NCBI GenBank assembly: GCA_019694805.1
Contig: JAIBBG010000025.1
Location: 1 to 44,282, forward strand
Direction: 5' to 3'
From: Flavobacteriales bacterium
GTDB taxonomy: Bacteria; Bacteroidota; Bacteroidia; Flavobacteriales_D; Sanyastnellaceae
Length of the DNA: 44,282 nt
The position numbers were made by a program, and so were the translations under genes. This document shows positions 16,538 to 24,903 of this stretch, piece after piece (the first letter of the stretch is position 1; each line of letters starts with the position of its first letter). The notes beneath the pieces are model-generated. The model worked only from the letters and a program-made list of their open reading frames with translations. It made no database searches and was not told the origin of the DNA.

Positions 16538-17218
16538 ATGAATTCAACAATAATCAAAGACATTATCCAATGGGACGTTCGGACATGGTCTAAAGCTCTT
16601 CCTTGGTGGGAAAGGCATCTGCCTAAAACTGGTGGACAAGCACTTGAACTCGGAGGTAGAGAAGGTGGCCTCTCACTCTGGCTTGCATCGAAAGGCTATA
16701 ACGTGATATGCTCCGATCTCGAGAACACAGAATCCACAGCGAAACCATTGCACATCAAGCATGGTTTGGAAAGTAAGGTTCAGTATAAGGACATCGACGC
16801 GATGAATATTCCTTATGAGAATCATTTCGATGTCATCGTTTTCAAGTCGATACTTGGGGGTATTGGTCGCGATGATCACCCGGAAGCACAGCAGAAAACG
16901 TTTGATGAAATCAGAAAGGCTTTAAAACCTGGTGGAGTGCTTCTTTTCGCTGAAAATCTGAGTGCATCAGGCATGCACAGGTATATGCGAAAGAAATTTG
17001 TTCGATGGGGCAATTCCTGGCGGTATGTGCGGATCGAAGAATTGAAGTCATTCACTTCTGCTTACCGAACATTTGAATACCATACCACGGGATTCCTTGC
17101 CGCTTTTGGTAGGAGTGAATTTCAGAGAAATACCTTAGCACTCGGCGATGAATTGCTCTTCAACCACATCCTTCCATCAGACCTGAATTATGTCCTTTTT
17201 GGAATTGCAGTGAAATAG
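16538..17218 (+). CDS. Class I SAM-dependent methyltransferase
   Basis: The 226-residue protein has the class I Rossmann methyltransferase core. Motif I is ALELGGREGGLSLWLASKG (about residues 35-53), with the acidic end of strand 2 in VICSDLE. The FDVIVFKSILGGIG and LKPGGVLLFAENL segments correspond to motifs II-III. The family transfers a methyl group from S-adenosylmethionine, but the substrate is not visible. The C-terminal half (RWGNSWRYVRIEEL onward) is specific to this subgroup and unfamiliar to me. The start at ATG 16538 is preferred over an upstream in-frame TTG. The neighbours, a T9SS cargo gene and an SPFH gene, do not define a pathway. Confidence 0.82.
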   Translation: MNSTIIKDIIQWDVRTWSKALPWWERHLPKTGGQALELGGREGGLSLWLASKGYNVICSDLENTESTAKPLHIKHGLESKVQYKDIDAMNIPYENHFDVIVFKSILGGIGRDDHPEAQQKTFDEIRKALKPGGVLLFAENLSASGMHRYMRKKFVRWGNSWRYVRIEELKSFTSAYRTFEYHTTGFLAAFGRSEFQRNTLALGDELLFNHILPSDLNYVLFGIAVK

Positions 17219-17335
17219 TTTTACGGTCATTTGGTCAAAACTATCAATGCGTGGTAACCGCACTCCACAAAAGGAAGATCAAACATGTTGGTTCACCATA
17301 CCTTTGACCAACCAAAACAAGTAATTCTAAAAACC

Positions 17336-18274
17336 ATGGAATATGTATCAACGAAGATGATCATTATCGCGATCATCGTATTTCTACTCATCAATTCATT
17401 TGTGGTGATCCAGCAAGGTATGATGGGTGTAATCACTGTATTCGGTAAATACCGCCGTGTGATGTCACCCGGACTCAATATGCGGATTCCATTCATCGAA
17501 AAGGTCTTCAAAAAAATCAGTACCCAGAATCGCTCCGTGGAAATGGAGTTTCAAGCAGTGACTTTTGACCAGGCCAATGTCTATTTTAAATCCATGCTTC
17601 TTTATTCTGTGATGAGCGGAGAAGAAGAGGTCATCAAACGTGTTGCCTTCAAATTCATCGATGAAAGAAGCTTGATGCAAGCACTTGTACGCACCATTGA
17701 GGGAACAATTCGTGCGTTCGTGGCCACCAAGAAACAGGCAGAAGTGCTCGGTTTACGTAATGAAATTGTTGAACACGTTAAAGCGGAAATCGATAACCGA
17801 CTTGAAGAATGGGGATATCATCTTCAGGATTTACAGATCAATGATATCACATTCGATGAGGCCATCATCAAGTCTATGGCTCAAGTTGTGGCATCCAATA
17901 ACTTGAAAGCGGCCGCTGAAAACGAAGGTCAGGCGTTGTTGATTACAAAAACCAAAGCTGCAGAAGCTGAAGGTAATGCGATCAAAATCGCAGCACAAGC
18001 GGAACGTGAAGCCGCTCAAATGCGCGGTCAGGGTGTTGCACTTTTCCGAGAAGAAGTGGCGAGAGGTATGCAAAATGCCGCCAAGGAAATGCAACAGGCT
18101 AACCTTGACACGTCCGTTATTATGTTCAGCATGTGGACTGAAGCCGTGAAGAATTTTGCGGAGTATGGCAAAGGCAATATCATCTTTCTCGATGGTTCTC
18201 CTGAAGGCATGGAAAAAACCATGAAACAGTTGATGGGAATGAATAACCTGATGGATCGCAAAAACGCTAAATAA
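17336..18274 (+). CDS. SPFH/Band 7 membrane protein (prohibitin/stomatin-like)
   Basis: SPFH proteins oligomerise at membranes and scaffold lipid domains or membrane proteases. The 312-residue protein has one N-terminal transmembrane helix (about residues 8-26, MIIIAIIVFLLINSFVVI). The SPFH domain follows (VIQQGMMGVITVFGKYRRVMSPGLNMRIPF onward, to about residue 190). An Ala/Glu/Lys-rich coiled coil (AAAENEGQALLITKTKAAEAEGNA) comes next, then a short C-terminal region. I chose ATG 17336 so that the membrane helix is N-terminal. A TACCTTTG box lies at 17299-17306 but lacks a -33 partner. No NfeD-type partner gene is adjacent. A strong terminator closes the unit. Confidence 0.9.
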   Translation: MEYVSTKMIIIAIIVFLLINSFVVIQQGMMGVITVFGKYRRVMSPGLNMRIPFIEKVFKKISTQNRSVEMEFQAVTFDQANVYFKSMLLYSVMSGEEEVIKRVAFKFIDERSLMQALVRTIEGTIRAFVATKKQAEVLGLRNEIVEHVKAEIDNRLEEWGYHLQDLQINDITFDEAIIKSMAQVVASNNLKAAAENEGQALLITKTKAAEAEGNAIKIAAQAEREAAQMRGQGVALFREEVARGMQNAAKEMQQANLDTSVIMFSMWTEAVKNFAEYGKGNIIFLDGSPEGMEKTMKQLMGMNNLMDRKNAK

Positions 18275-18296
18275 CAGAATTTCAATTGTTTAATTT

Positions 18297-18328
18297 AACC
18301 TGCTGCCATGACGCAGCAGGTTTTTTTT
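18297..18328 (+). terminator. Terminator after the SPFH gene
   Basis: AACCTGCTGC pairs perfectly with GCAGCAGGTT (10 bp, CATGAC loop), followed by eight T residues. Confidence 0.95.
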
Positions 18329-18426
18329 GTTAATAACTCATTCGTTTTGAGTCAATAAGAACCGAGTCATCTGCGTTTTGTTCCTAATTTTTTATGTTCG
18401 GACGTCATGGTGATGTTGACAGGCCA

Positions 18427-18434
18427 TAATTTTG
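18427..18434 (+). promoter_or_regulatory. Promoter box TAATTTTG of the AHSA1-like gene
   Basis: TAATTTTG matches TAnnTTTG and lies 44 bases before the ATG at 18478. There is no good -33 element at the expected distance. Confidence 0.4.
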
Positions 18435-18477
18435 ACCCCGAAACCCAAATTCAGTTTTGAATTAACCACGAAGTACA

Positions 18478-18888
18478 ATGAAAATTAAAACGGACAACAT
18501 TTTTCAGGTCATCGAACTTGAGAATAGTGTAGAGGAAGCATACAAGGCATTGACTGATGCCGCCTTACTCAGTCGTCTCACTGGAATGACTGCGCAGATG
18601 GATTCTCACGAAGGCGGTACATTTCATGCCTGGAACAACAAGTCTCACGGTTACATCATGCGTTTGATACCCAATCAGCGTATTGTGCAGAGTTGGAGAC
18701 ACGATGAATTTCCCGATGGAATGTACAGCATTGTGATCATGGACATTGAGAAGACGGATACAGGCTGTAGAGTAAGTTTCAATCATATCGGTGTTCCGGA
18801 AGATTGCTCAGGCTGGCTTACTGAAACATGGAAAAAAGATTTTTGGATTCCGCTCTCAGAACACCTCGGGGATAAAGTCCTCAACTGA
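18478..18888 (+). CDS. SRPBCC/AHSA1-like domain protein
   Basis: The 136-residue protein fits the AHSA1 branch of the START/SRPBCC ligand-pocket superfamily. The signs are VEEAYKALTDAALLSRLTG at the start, GGTFHAWNN and QSWRHDEFPDG in the middle, and the C-terminal helix CSGWLTETWKKDFWIPLSEHL. Such proteins resemble the Hsp90 co-chaperone Aha1 domain, but most bacterial members have no known substrate. Length is normal for a single-domain member. The gene stands alone between two strong terminators with its own promoter box. No partner gene, for example an ArsR-type regulator, is adjacent. Confidence 0.82.
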   Translation: MKIKTDNIFQVIELENSVEEAYKALTDAALLSRLTGMTAQMDSHEGGTFHAWNNKSHGYIMRLIPNQRIVQSWRHDEFPDGMYSIVIMDIEKTDTGCRVSFNHIGVPEDCSGWLTETWKKDFWIPLSEHLGDKVLN

Positions 18889-18910
18889 TGAATGAATCGA
18901 AATGAAGCAC

Positions 18911-18941
18911 AACCTCCGCCATGCAGCGGAGGTTTTTTTTT
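18911..18941 (+). terminator. Terminator after the AHSA1-like gene
   Basis: AACCTCCGC pairs with GCGGAGGTT (9 bp, CATGCA loop), followed by nine T residues. Confidence 0.94.
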
Positions 18942-19011
18942 GTAATCGATTGACTTATTGCATGTTGTAATCTGAAATGAATAATCGCAATTCATAAAAA
19001 ATTAACACGCT

Positions 19012-19036
19012 CAATAGTCAGATTGGTGTACTATTG
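19012..19036 (+). promoter_or_regulatory. Dyad CAATAGT-N11-ACTATTG overlapping a promoter-like box
   Basis: A perfect 7-bp inverted repeat with 11 bases between the arms ends inside TACTATTG (19029-19036), which differs from TAnnTTTG at one position. The T-N11-A geometry is the type bound by LysR-family regulators, but the regulator is unknown. A start site near 19043 would lie just at the ATG of the cysteine-rich mini-ORF. Confidence 0.5.
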
Positions 19037-19043
19037 CACACAC

Positions 19044-19103
19044 ATGTTTCAAAACACAACGACATATCTCATGAGCAACTGTTATTGTTGCTGTTGTTGT
19101 TGA
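19044..19103 (+). CDS. Poly-cysteine leader peptide upstream of peroxiredoxin
   Basis: A 19-codon frame encodes MFQNTTTYLMSNCYCCCCC and then TGA. An internal ATG at 19071 would give MSNCYCCCCC. Six of the last seven codons are cysteine (TGT and TGC). A run like this is extremely unlikely in an ordinary protein and is too short to fold, so it looks like a leader whose translation senses charged tRNA-Cys. A promoter-like box ends eight bases before the first ATG, which could make the mRNA nearly leaderless. Three possible hairpins lie between the stop and the peroxiredoxin gene. Poly-cysteine leader ORFs acting as cysteine-responsive attenuators are known in mycobacteria. I know of no described case in Bacteroidota. 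Function here is inference. Confidence 0.6.
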   Translation: MFQNTTTYLMSNCYCCCCC

Positions 19104-19205
19104 TCCCGCTATTGTATTCGGGATATTGATCCGCCTTCAATGATCTGGCGGAAGAAATGATCAAAAGAAGTATTATCAATGAATGACTGCAAAGGCAGCT
19201 TTTTG
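19103..19205 (+). promoter_or_regulatory. Putative attenuator region between leader and peroxiredoxin
   Basis: Three hairpins can form. The first is ATCCCG/CGGGAT (19103-19124), which starts at the leader stop codon. The second is TTGAT-CCGCC with GGCGG-N8-ATCAA (19126-19164). The third is a weak CTGC-AAAG-GCAG followed by CTTTTTG (19187-19205), terminator-like. GCTGTT within the cysteine codons (19090-19095) can pair with GGCAGC (19194-19199), the 3' arm of the last hairpin, counting two G-T pairs. A stalled ribosome on the Cys codons would prevent or permit these pairings. Confidence 0.4.
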
Positions 19206-19230
19206 TTCAATCCAATAAAATCTATTTATT

Positions 19231-19884
19231 ATGTCATTAAGATTAGGAGACGAGGCCCCGGACTTCCGGGCAGAAACTACAGAAGGAACCATCCAATTTC
19301 ATGAATGGATTGGAGAATCCTGGGCGGTATTGTTTTCACATCCAGCTGATTTTACACCAGTATGTACAACAGAACTTGGAAGTGTCGCCCAACTAAAAAC
19401 AGAATTTGAAAAGCGACAGGTTAAGGTGATCGCGATCAGTGTAGATCCATTGGATCAGCATCGGCAGTGGATTCATGACATCAATGAAACCCAAAACACT
19501 GAAGTGAATTTTCCGATCATCGCAGATCCCGAGAGAAAGGTGAGTTTGTTGTATGACATGATTCATCCGAATGCAAACCTCACACAAACTGTACGCTCAG
19601 TGTTTGTCATTTCACCAGATAAAAAAATCAAATTGATCATCACTTATCCAGCATCGACGGGAAGAAACTTCCATGAGCTGTTACGTGTCATTGACAGTTT
19701 GCAACTTACGGCTAAATACAGCGTGGCGACGCCAGCGAATTGGAAGGATGGAGAAGATGTGATCATCACTACCGCTGTGACAAATGAGGAAGCAGACCAA
19801 AAATTTCCGAAGGGATATACCATTGTAAAACCTTATCTCAGAATCACACCACAGCCTAACAAGGCTGAAGTTATTCAGGCCTGA
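19231..19884 (+). CDS. 1-Cys peroxiredoxin (Prx6 type)
   Basis: The enzyme reduces hydrogen peroxide and organic hydroperoxides through a peroxidatic cysteine. The 217-residue product has the thioredoxin-fold core with FSHPADFTPVCTTELG (Cys45, preceded by the conserved Pro and Thr), ISVDPLDQHRQWIHDI, and the C-terminal extension with NWKDGEDVIITTAV and the FPKGY segment typical of the Prx6 group. Cys45 is the only cysteine in the whole protein, so no internal resolving cysteine exists and an external thiol must complete the cycle. Length is normal for this group. It is preceded by a poly-cysteine mini-ORF and hairpins, suggesting control by cysteine or thiol status. Confidence 0.93.
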   Translation: MSLRLGDEAPDFRAETTEGTIQFHEWIGESWAVLFSHPADFTPVCTTELGSVAQLKTEFEKRQVKVIAISVDPLDQHRQWIHDINETQNTEVNFPIIADPERKVSLLYDMIHPNANLTQTVRSVFVISPDKKIKLIITYPASTGRNFHELLRVIDSLQLTAKYSVATPANWKDGEDVIITTAVTNEEADQKFPKGYTIVKPYLRITPQPNKAEVIQA

Positions 19885-20116
19885 TCCATTGAATTTGTTT
19901 TGATTTGGTTTATTAGGCTACAAGTCTGTAGAGTGGGAAAAGCACCAGACTCACAACGGTGAGGAGGTTATACGACTTGTGCATTCGTTTCGTGTATAGG
20001 CAAAAGAGCTTCAACACGATTCAGGTACTGAAGGCTTAGACTGGAAAACCACTTGTCTGCGACATGAAATTGGCAACAATTCGATTCGTACAAGTGAGAA
20101 TTCTGAAGATAACAAA

Positions 20117-20156
20117 GCCGGTCATACACTTTTGTCGAGAAAGGGTATGTACCGGC
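20117..20156. terminator. Long hairpin between two convergent genes
   Basis: GCCGGTCATAC (20117-20127) pairs with GTATG-T-ACCGGC over 11 bp with a single bulge, around a 17-base loop. It lies between the convergent peroxiredoxin and GH3 genes and may stop transcription from both sides, although the T tails are short. The 332-base gap 19885-20216 contains nothing else I recognise. Confidence 0.5.
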
Positions 20157-20216
20157 TTATGTTTTATCTGTGCAATATGGATGATGGGAGATAAATCTTG
20201 AAGACGAAAGATCGAT

Positions 20217-23200
20217 TTATTTACCCCATACCTTGTATATTTCTTCTTGAATGTCCGTTCTGATATTGAGGTCCTGAAGTTTCTTATTCTCTGCATCAGG
20301 ATTCACCCGATTGCTCAGGAAAATGTAAACCAATCCTGATTCCGGATCTGCCCAACACATGGTTCCTGTAAATCCGGTATGACCAAAACTTGCAGCACTC
20401 GCTTCTTTGCATGTAGAACCGTGTCCAGGTGATAATGAAGGTTTATCAAATCCCAGACCTCTGCGATTACCACTAAAGTGTCTGGTATTGAAAAGGCTAA
20501 TGGTTTCTTTTGAAATGTATTGTTTACCTCCGTAAACGCCATGATCCATGAGCATTTGCATGATCGCTGCTAAATCCTGAGCGGTGCTAAACAAACCAGC
20601 ATGACCTGCAACTCCACCCATCATCGCTGCTCCCTGATCATGAACGTGACCTCTGATGTGCTGCGTTCTAAATGTTTTGTCATTTTCAGTAGGAGCAATC
20701 GAATTTGACTTCATCCGTTTGAGAGGCTGATAGCCAATTGAACTCAATCCCATGGGTTGGTAGAAATTTTCCGATACGAAAACGTCCAAAGACTGTCCAC
20801 TTTGTTTTTCGACAATTCGTTGCATGAAATAGTATCCGAGATCACTGTACTTATAGCTCTTATCGGATGAAAGTGGAGTTTGGATGATCTGATTGAAAAT
20901 ACTATCGCGGTAAGAATCCATGATAAAAATACCATCAGCTACCTGTGAAGTGAAACCCGGTTCAGGTTGAGTGCGGTAAACTTTAGCATCAAGACTACCT
21001 TTGGTAATGGTCTTTTGATAGAATGGAATCCACGCGGTGAAACCAGCACAATGAGATAGCATATTTTTGATCACCACATCAGCATAAGCGTTACCAGCCG
21101 GGAAGGTGAGGTAGTCGCCCAATTTTTTGTTCACATCAAGTTTGCCCTGATCTACAAGTTTCATAGCGGCGATGGTACTTGAAGCTACTTTCGTGATAGA
21201 AGCAAGATCGTATACTGTAGATTCTGTTACTTTCTCTTTGGATTCGTAATCAAGATTACCGAAAGCTTTATCGTAAACAACAGTTCCAGTTTTTGCTACC
21301 AAAACCCTACAGCCAGGATAAGCACCACTGGTAATGCCACTTTCAGCGATGGCGTCGATTTTATCCATTGCAATACTGATGGCTTTGCCATGAGAAGAAC
21401 CATCACCCATCATATCCTCTTCGTAATCTCCGGCAGGATTTCCTGTATGGTCTGCAGGAGTAGCAACGTTATTGGCATACCAACCATAATTCCAACGAAG
21501 CTTATCACCTCCAGGGGTTGAATAACCAGAACCAACAGGAAACTGCTGACACGCTGTTACGGGAAGCACACCATCGGCACCAATGGCACCGGCGATAATT
21601 TCTGCTGATACCTGTTGCGTCATGGGATCATCTTGATAGCTGACGATCACAGACTCAATATTGCTCATGTCCTTCAATACTTCAACTGCATATGGATTGG
21701 CAAATACAGTGAGAATCACATTAGAATTTTCGCCCACTGAATTCATGATACGACATGCTTCATTGGTCACACCAAAGTTTTTGGACGCCTTGTTGCTCGT
21801 ATTGAGCAAAGCAGAAATCACATAGTCATAAGCAGCAAGTGTATCGTGCCACCACATCGCTTTTTTGAACTCAGGACTTTTCTCCATATTGAAATGGTCG
21901 AATTGAACATAATGCCTGAGTGTTGAAGCAAATTCCGATTCATTCTCTACACCAACGGAAACGACTGCTACTTTTTTACCAATCATGGCTGAAAGCGGGA
22001 GTGTTCCATTTTCATTTTTCAAAACAGTAATACTCTCTTCAACAAGTTTTTTGCGAAGACCAACAGCCAGATGGTTATTGAGGTCTTCATTGAGATTCGT
22101 AAATTCTACCTGACTCCGTTTATTCACTCCCATCCATTCTTTGGCTCTGAGAATTCTCAAGCAGTGCATTTTAATTTCTTCGGTAGATATGTAGCCGGAA
22201 TCCACCGCCATTTTTATTTTTTCAATGGCAAGAGGAATATTCTGAGAGAAAAGCAATACATCGTTACCAGCCATCAGCGCTTTTACTTCGGCTTCTCCTG
22301 GTTTGAAGAACTTAGCAATGCCTTGCATATTCATAGCATCCGTAAAGACAAGACCTTCAAAACCCATTTTTCCTCTAAGCAAATCTGTGATGACCTGACG
22401 AGATAGAGTAGAAGCAATGGCCGACGAGGTATCTAATGATGGCACGTACAAGTGAGCGGTCATCACACTACCGAGTCCTTCGTGAATAAGATACTTGTAA
22501 GGATAGAGTTCAAGCGTATCAATCCTTTCATAAGGATGAGCCACAACAGGAAGATCTTTGTGTGAATCTACATCAGTGTCGCCGTGTCCGGGAAAGTGTT
22601 TCGCACATGCAAGTATGCCATTGTCTTGAAGCCCGTGCATATACATGAGAGAGTTGGAAGTCACCCTGAGCTTGTTTTCACCGAATGATCTGTTTGAGAT
22701 GACAGGATTTTTTGCATTGTTGTTAATGTCTACAACCGGAGAAAAAGAAATATGCACACCCAATCTTTTGAGCTGTCGTGCCATTTCAACACCGAAGTCA
22801 TAGATTAAACTATCGTTTCCACTTGCACCCAGCGTAAGTTGTCTTGGATAAGCAATGGTTGAATCAAGTCTCATTCCCAATCCCCATTCTGCATCCATCG
22901 CAATCATCAGCGGCACTTTGGCTGAAGACTGATACTGATTGGTGAGTTTAGCCTGACGACCGGGACTTCCTTGCATAAAGATGACACCTCCAACTCCGTA
23001 TTTGGAGATGAGGGTCTGTACACTTTGTGGATCGTATGCAGCATTTTTTGGATCACTCCAGGCAGCAACCATAAAAAGCTGACCGATTTGTTCGTCCAGA
23101 CTCATGGTTTCTATTGTTTGATCTGCCCATGGGGTGGAAGATTGCATAAAGCATGGACTCTGCGCCCCAGTTGTTCCGGAGAGCGCAAATACAGCGAGGA

Positions 23201-23222
23201 GGAATATGATCGTTCTTTTCAT
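20217..23222 (-). CDS. GH3 beta-N-acetylhexosaminidase fused to class C beta-lactamase-like serine hydrolase
   Basis: This 1001-residue exported protein joins two enzymes. After the signal peptide (MKRTIIFLLAVFALSGTTGAQ) comes a NagZ-type GH3 domain (about 30-350) with KHFPGHGDTDVDSHKDLP near residue 207, which carries the Asp-His pair, and the nucleophile Asp in LVFTDAMNMQGI. A GH3 C-like region follows (about 385-560), then a beta-lactamase/penicillin-binding-type domain (about 615-1000). That domain has the nucleophile motif S-I-T-K near 675, a Tyr motif in KYSDLGYYF and HTGFTG in place of KTG. A role in splitting GlcNAc-containing muropeptides and their peptides in the periplasm is likely. 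I chose ATG 23222 over the upstream in-frame GTG. The fusion is seen in other Bacteroidota. Confidence 0.93.
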   Translation of the reverse strand: MKRTIIFLLAVFALSGTTGAQSPCFMQSSTPWADQTIETMSLDEQIGQLFMVAAWSDPKNAAYDPQSVQTLISKYGVGGVIFMQGSPGRQAKLTNQYQSSAKVPLMIAMDAEWGLGMRLDSTIAYPRQLTLGASGNDSLIYDFGVEMARQLKRLGVHISFSPVVDINNNAKNPVISNRSFGENKLRVTSNSLMYMHGLQDNGILACAKHFPGHGDTDVDSHKDLPVVAHPYERIDTLELYPYKYLIHEGLGSVMTAHLYVPSLDTSSAIASTLSRQVITDLLRGKMGFEGLVFTDAMNMQGIAKFFKPGEAEVKALMAGNDVLLFSQNIPLAIEKIKMAVDSGYISTEEIKMHCLRILRAKEWMGVNKRSQVEFTNLNEDLNNHLAVGLRKKLVEESITVLKNENGTLPLSAMIGKKVAVVSVGVENESEFASTLRHYVQFDHFNMEKSPEFKKAMWWHDTLAAYDYVISALLNTSNKASKNFGVTNEACRIMNSVGENSNVILTVFANPYAVEVLKDMSNIESVIVSYQDDPMTQQVSAEIIAGAIGADGVLPVTACQQFPVGSGYSTPGGDKLRWNYGWYANNVATPADHTGNPAGDYEEDMMGDGSSHGKAISIAMDKIDAIAESGITSGAYPGCRVLVAKTGTVVYDKAFGNLDYESKEKVTESTVYDLASITKVASSTIAAMKLVDQGKLDVNKKLGDYLTFPAGNAYADVVIKNMLSHCAGFTAWIPFYQKTITKGSLDAKVYRTQPEPGFTSQVADGIFIMDSYRDSIFNQIIQTPLSSDKSYKYSDLGYYFMQRIVEKQSGQSLDVFVSENFYQPMGLSSIGYQPLKRMKSNSIAPTENDKTFRTQHIRGHVHDQGAAMMGGVAGHAGLFSTAQDLAAIMQMLMDHGVYGGKQYISKETISLFNTRHFSGNRRGLGFDKPSLSPGHGSTCKEASAASFGHTGFTGTMCWADPESGLVYIFLSNRVNPDAENKKLQDLNIRTDIQEEIYKVWGK

Positions 23223-23341
23223 CAGCAACACGACGGCTACAATTATTGTATACTACAAATTGAACGATTTGGATTCAACAATAGTGCCCTATTCTCATCA
23301 GATTAACAACAGCAACCTGTGGACGGAGTCAAGAGCAAAAA

Positions 23342-24097
23342 TCAACTGTTCTTCTTTTTCGGTGAATGTCTCACTTTTCCGAGTTTACCAGCCACACTAA
23401 CCTGTGAATGACTTTGGAGTAAACTCGCGAAATAATTGAGGAATAGACCTACAAAAATGAATGTGAGGGTCAATTGAACAATCGTGAGTTTTTCAGCGAG
23501 TACGTGCAATGGAGCGATATCTCCGAATCCGACAGTGGCTGCGGTCACAAAGCTGAAATAAATAGCATCTGTTGTTCCATGTAATGGTCTGGTGAAGAAA
23601 TGATCATAATGCTTCTCACAGAAAGCGTAAAACAGTGCGAAATCGAGAACAATTTCAAAGAAATTGAATAATAACAAAACCAATGATCTTCTTGGTTGAA
23701 CAGACTCTCTGGAGGCATCAGCGATGAAGATCAGTGAAGTGATATAAACGATGGTTTCGAACAGGAAAAAACTCACAATCCATACCATATATACATTCCC
23801 GGCTTGTCCTGTTTTCATGACCAGTATAGGAAAGATCATTTTAAACAAAACATAAATTTCAATAGCCAGTTTTTTAGTGGTGTTGGACCTTCCTTTGAAG
23901 AGTTGTTTGATATAAAGACCCGGTGTGATAAACTGCAATAAAGCAAGTGTGAGCCTGATAAATCGTTCTATTCCGAAATCATGATGATGGTAGTTTCTCC
24001 AAATACGGAGAAGTGTGAAAACCTGATTTTTGAGAGCACCACGGGAATGTCTGGCAGAAATGCCATGACCAAAAATCAGATTGCGCACTTTCGACAT
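23342..24097 (-). CDS. Ion-channel (K+ channel pore) membrane protein
   Basis: The 251-residue protein has about four to six hydrophobic segments. At about residues 185-230 it has a two-helix pore region with the selectivity-filter sequence TVGFGDIAP between FSFVTAA and a long hydrophobic helix, as in the Ion_trans_2 (pore-loop) family. TVGFGD is the potassium signature. No clear voltage-sensor arginine array or RCK domain is present. The tail is basic (RHSPKKKNS). I chose ATG 24097, since the frame upstream begins with TTG and would add only six residues. It lies 69 bases after cmk on the same strand, but a shared role is not evident. Confidence 0.85.
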   Translation of the reverse strand: MSKVRNLIFGHGISARHSRGALKNQVFTLLRIWRNYHHHDFGIERFIRLTLALLQFITPGLYIKQLFKGRSNTTKKLAIEIYVLFKMIFPILVMKTGQAGNVYMVWIVSFFLFETIVYITSLIFIADASRESVQPRRSLVLLLFNFFEIVLDFALFYAFCEKHYDHFFTRPLHGTTDAIYFSFVTAATVGFGDIAPLHVLAEKLTIVQLTLTFIFVGLFLNYFASLLQSHSQVSVAGKLGKVRHSPKKKNS

Positions 24098-24166
24098 ACC
24101 GTAACTTTTTTCCAAAGTAAAGCTACGCGAATTAAATCCGACTGATAAATATTATGAGATAAACTG

Positions 24167-24877
24167 CTAAACAACACCTTCCATCGCGCCAAGTTTCTTG
24201 AGCACGTTAGTAAGGATGAATTGGAATTGTTCGTCGATGGTGAGATTGGTATTGTCGATCACGATAGCATCTTCAGCACGACGCAAAGGATCATTGCTTC
24301 TTGAGCTGTCGTATTCATCCCTTGAATTCAGATTTTTCAGTACCTCTTCAAAAGAAGATTCAACACCCATGCTTTTCAATTCGTCATAACGGCGCTGAGC
24401 CCTGATGCGATTTTCAGCAGTCATGAATATTTTCAATTCAGCATCAGGCAATACCACGGTTCCAATATCACGGCCATCCATGACCACGCCTTTAGTCTCT
24501 GCCATTCTTTTCTGAAGTCTCACCAGTTTATGTCGAACTTCTTTGATGTTTGAAATAGGCGAAACATAGTTGCTTACTTGCAATGACCTGATTTCTCTTT
24601 CGACATTCTGACCATTGAGAAAGGTCTCATATTGTTGAAGGTCGGTGTTGTATTTGAAATTGATCATGACCAGATCCAATGCATGAATCAATCCTTCGGT
24701 GTTGATTACACCATCAGAACTGACGTAACCATGTTGCAAAGCGTAGAGGGTCATCGCCCGATACATCGCACCGGTATCGATATACACATAATTGAGTTCC
24801 TTCGCGATTGCTTTGGCTAATGTGCTTTTGCCGCACGAAGAATAACCATCTATGGCAATGTTGATTCTGGGTTTCAC
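24167..24877 (-). CDS. cmk: Cytidylate kinase
   Basis: Cmk phosphorylates CMP and dCMP with ATP in pyrimidine salvage and DNA precursor supply. The protein has the P-loop GYSSCGKST, the DTGAMYRA segment, MDGRDIGTVVLPDAELKIFMTA and the RRxxE/D-type end, all typical of the bacterial family. I place the start at the GTG codon 24877, giving MKPRINIAIDGYSS as in relatives, and a length of 236 residues. A longer frame from GTG 24925 exists, but its first codons contain a promoter-like TATTTTCG box, which argues that they are 5' non-coding sequence. It follows cobB with a 78-base gap. Confidence 0.95.
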   Translation of the reverse strand: MKPRINIAIDGYSSCGKSTLAKAIAKELNYVYIDTGAMYRAMTLYALQHGYVSSDGVINTEGLIHALDLVMINFKYNTDLQQYETFLNGQNVEREIRSLQVSNYVSPISNIKEVRHKLVRLQKRMAETKGVVMDGRDIGTVVLPDAELKIFMTAENRIRAQRRYDELKSMGVESSFEEVLKNLNSRDEYDSSRSNDPLRRAEDAIVIDNTNLTIDEQFQFILTNVLKKLGAMEGVV

Positions 24878-24895
24878 CGTGGTTGGGGTTTGCTG

Positions 24896-24903
24896 CGAAA
24901 ATA
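24896..24903 (-). promoter_or_regulatory. Promoter box TATTTTCG deciding the cmk start
   Basis: On the minus strand TATTTTCG followed by GCAGC fits the TAnnTTCG -7 element. Transcription would start near 24889, leaving a short leader of about 12 bases to the GTG at 24877. Confidence 0.5.

Noticed and set aside
19885..20216. tRNA or other stable RNA in the gap after the peroxiredoxin
   Set aside because: The region lacks a T-loop GTTCGA-type sequence or cloverleaf; only a hairpin between convergent genes was found.
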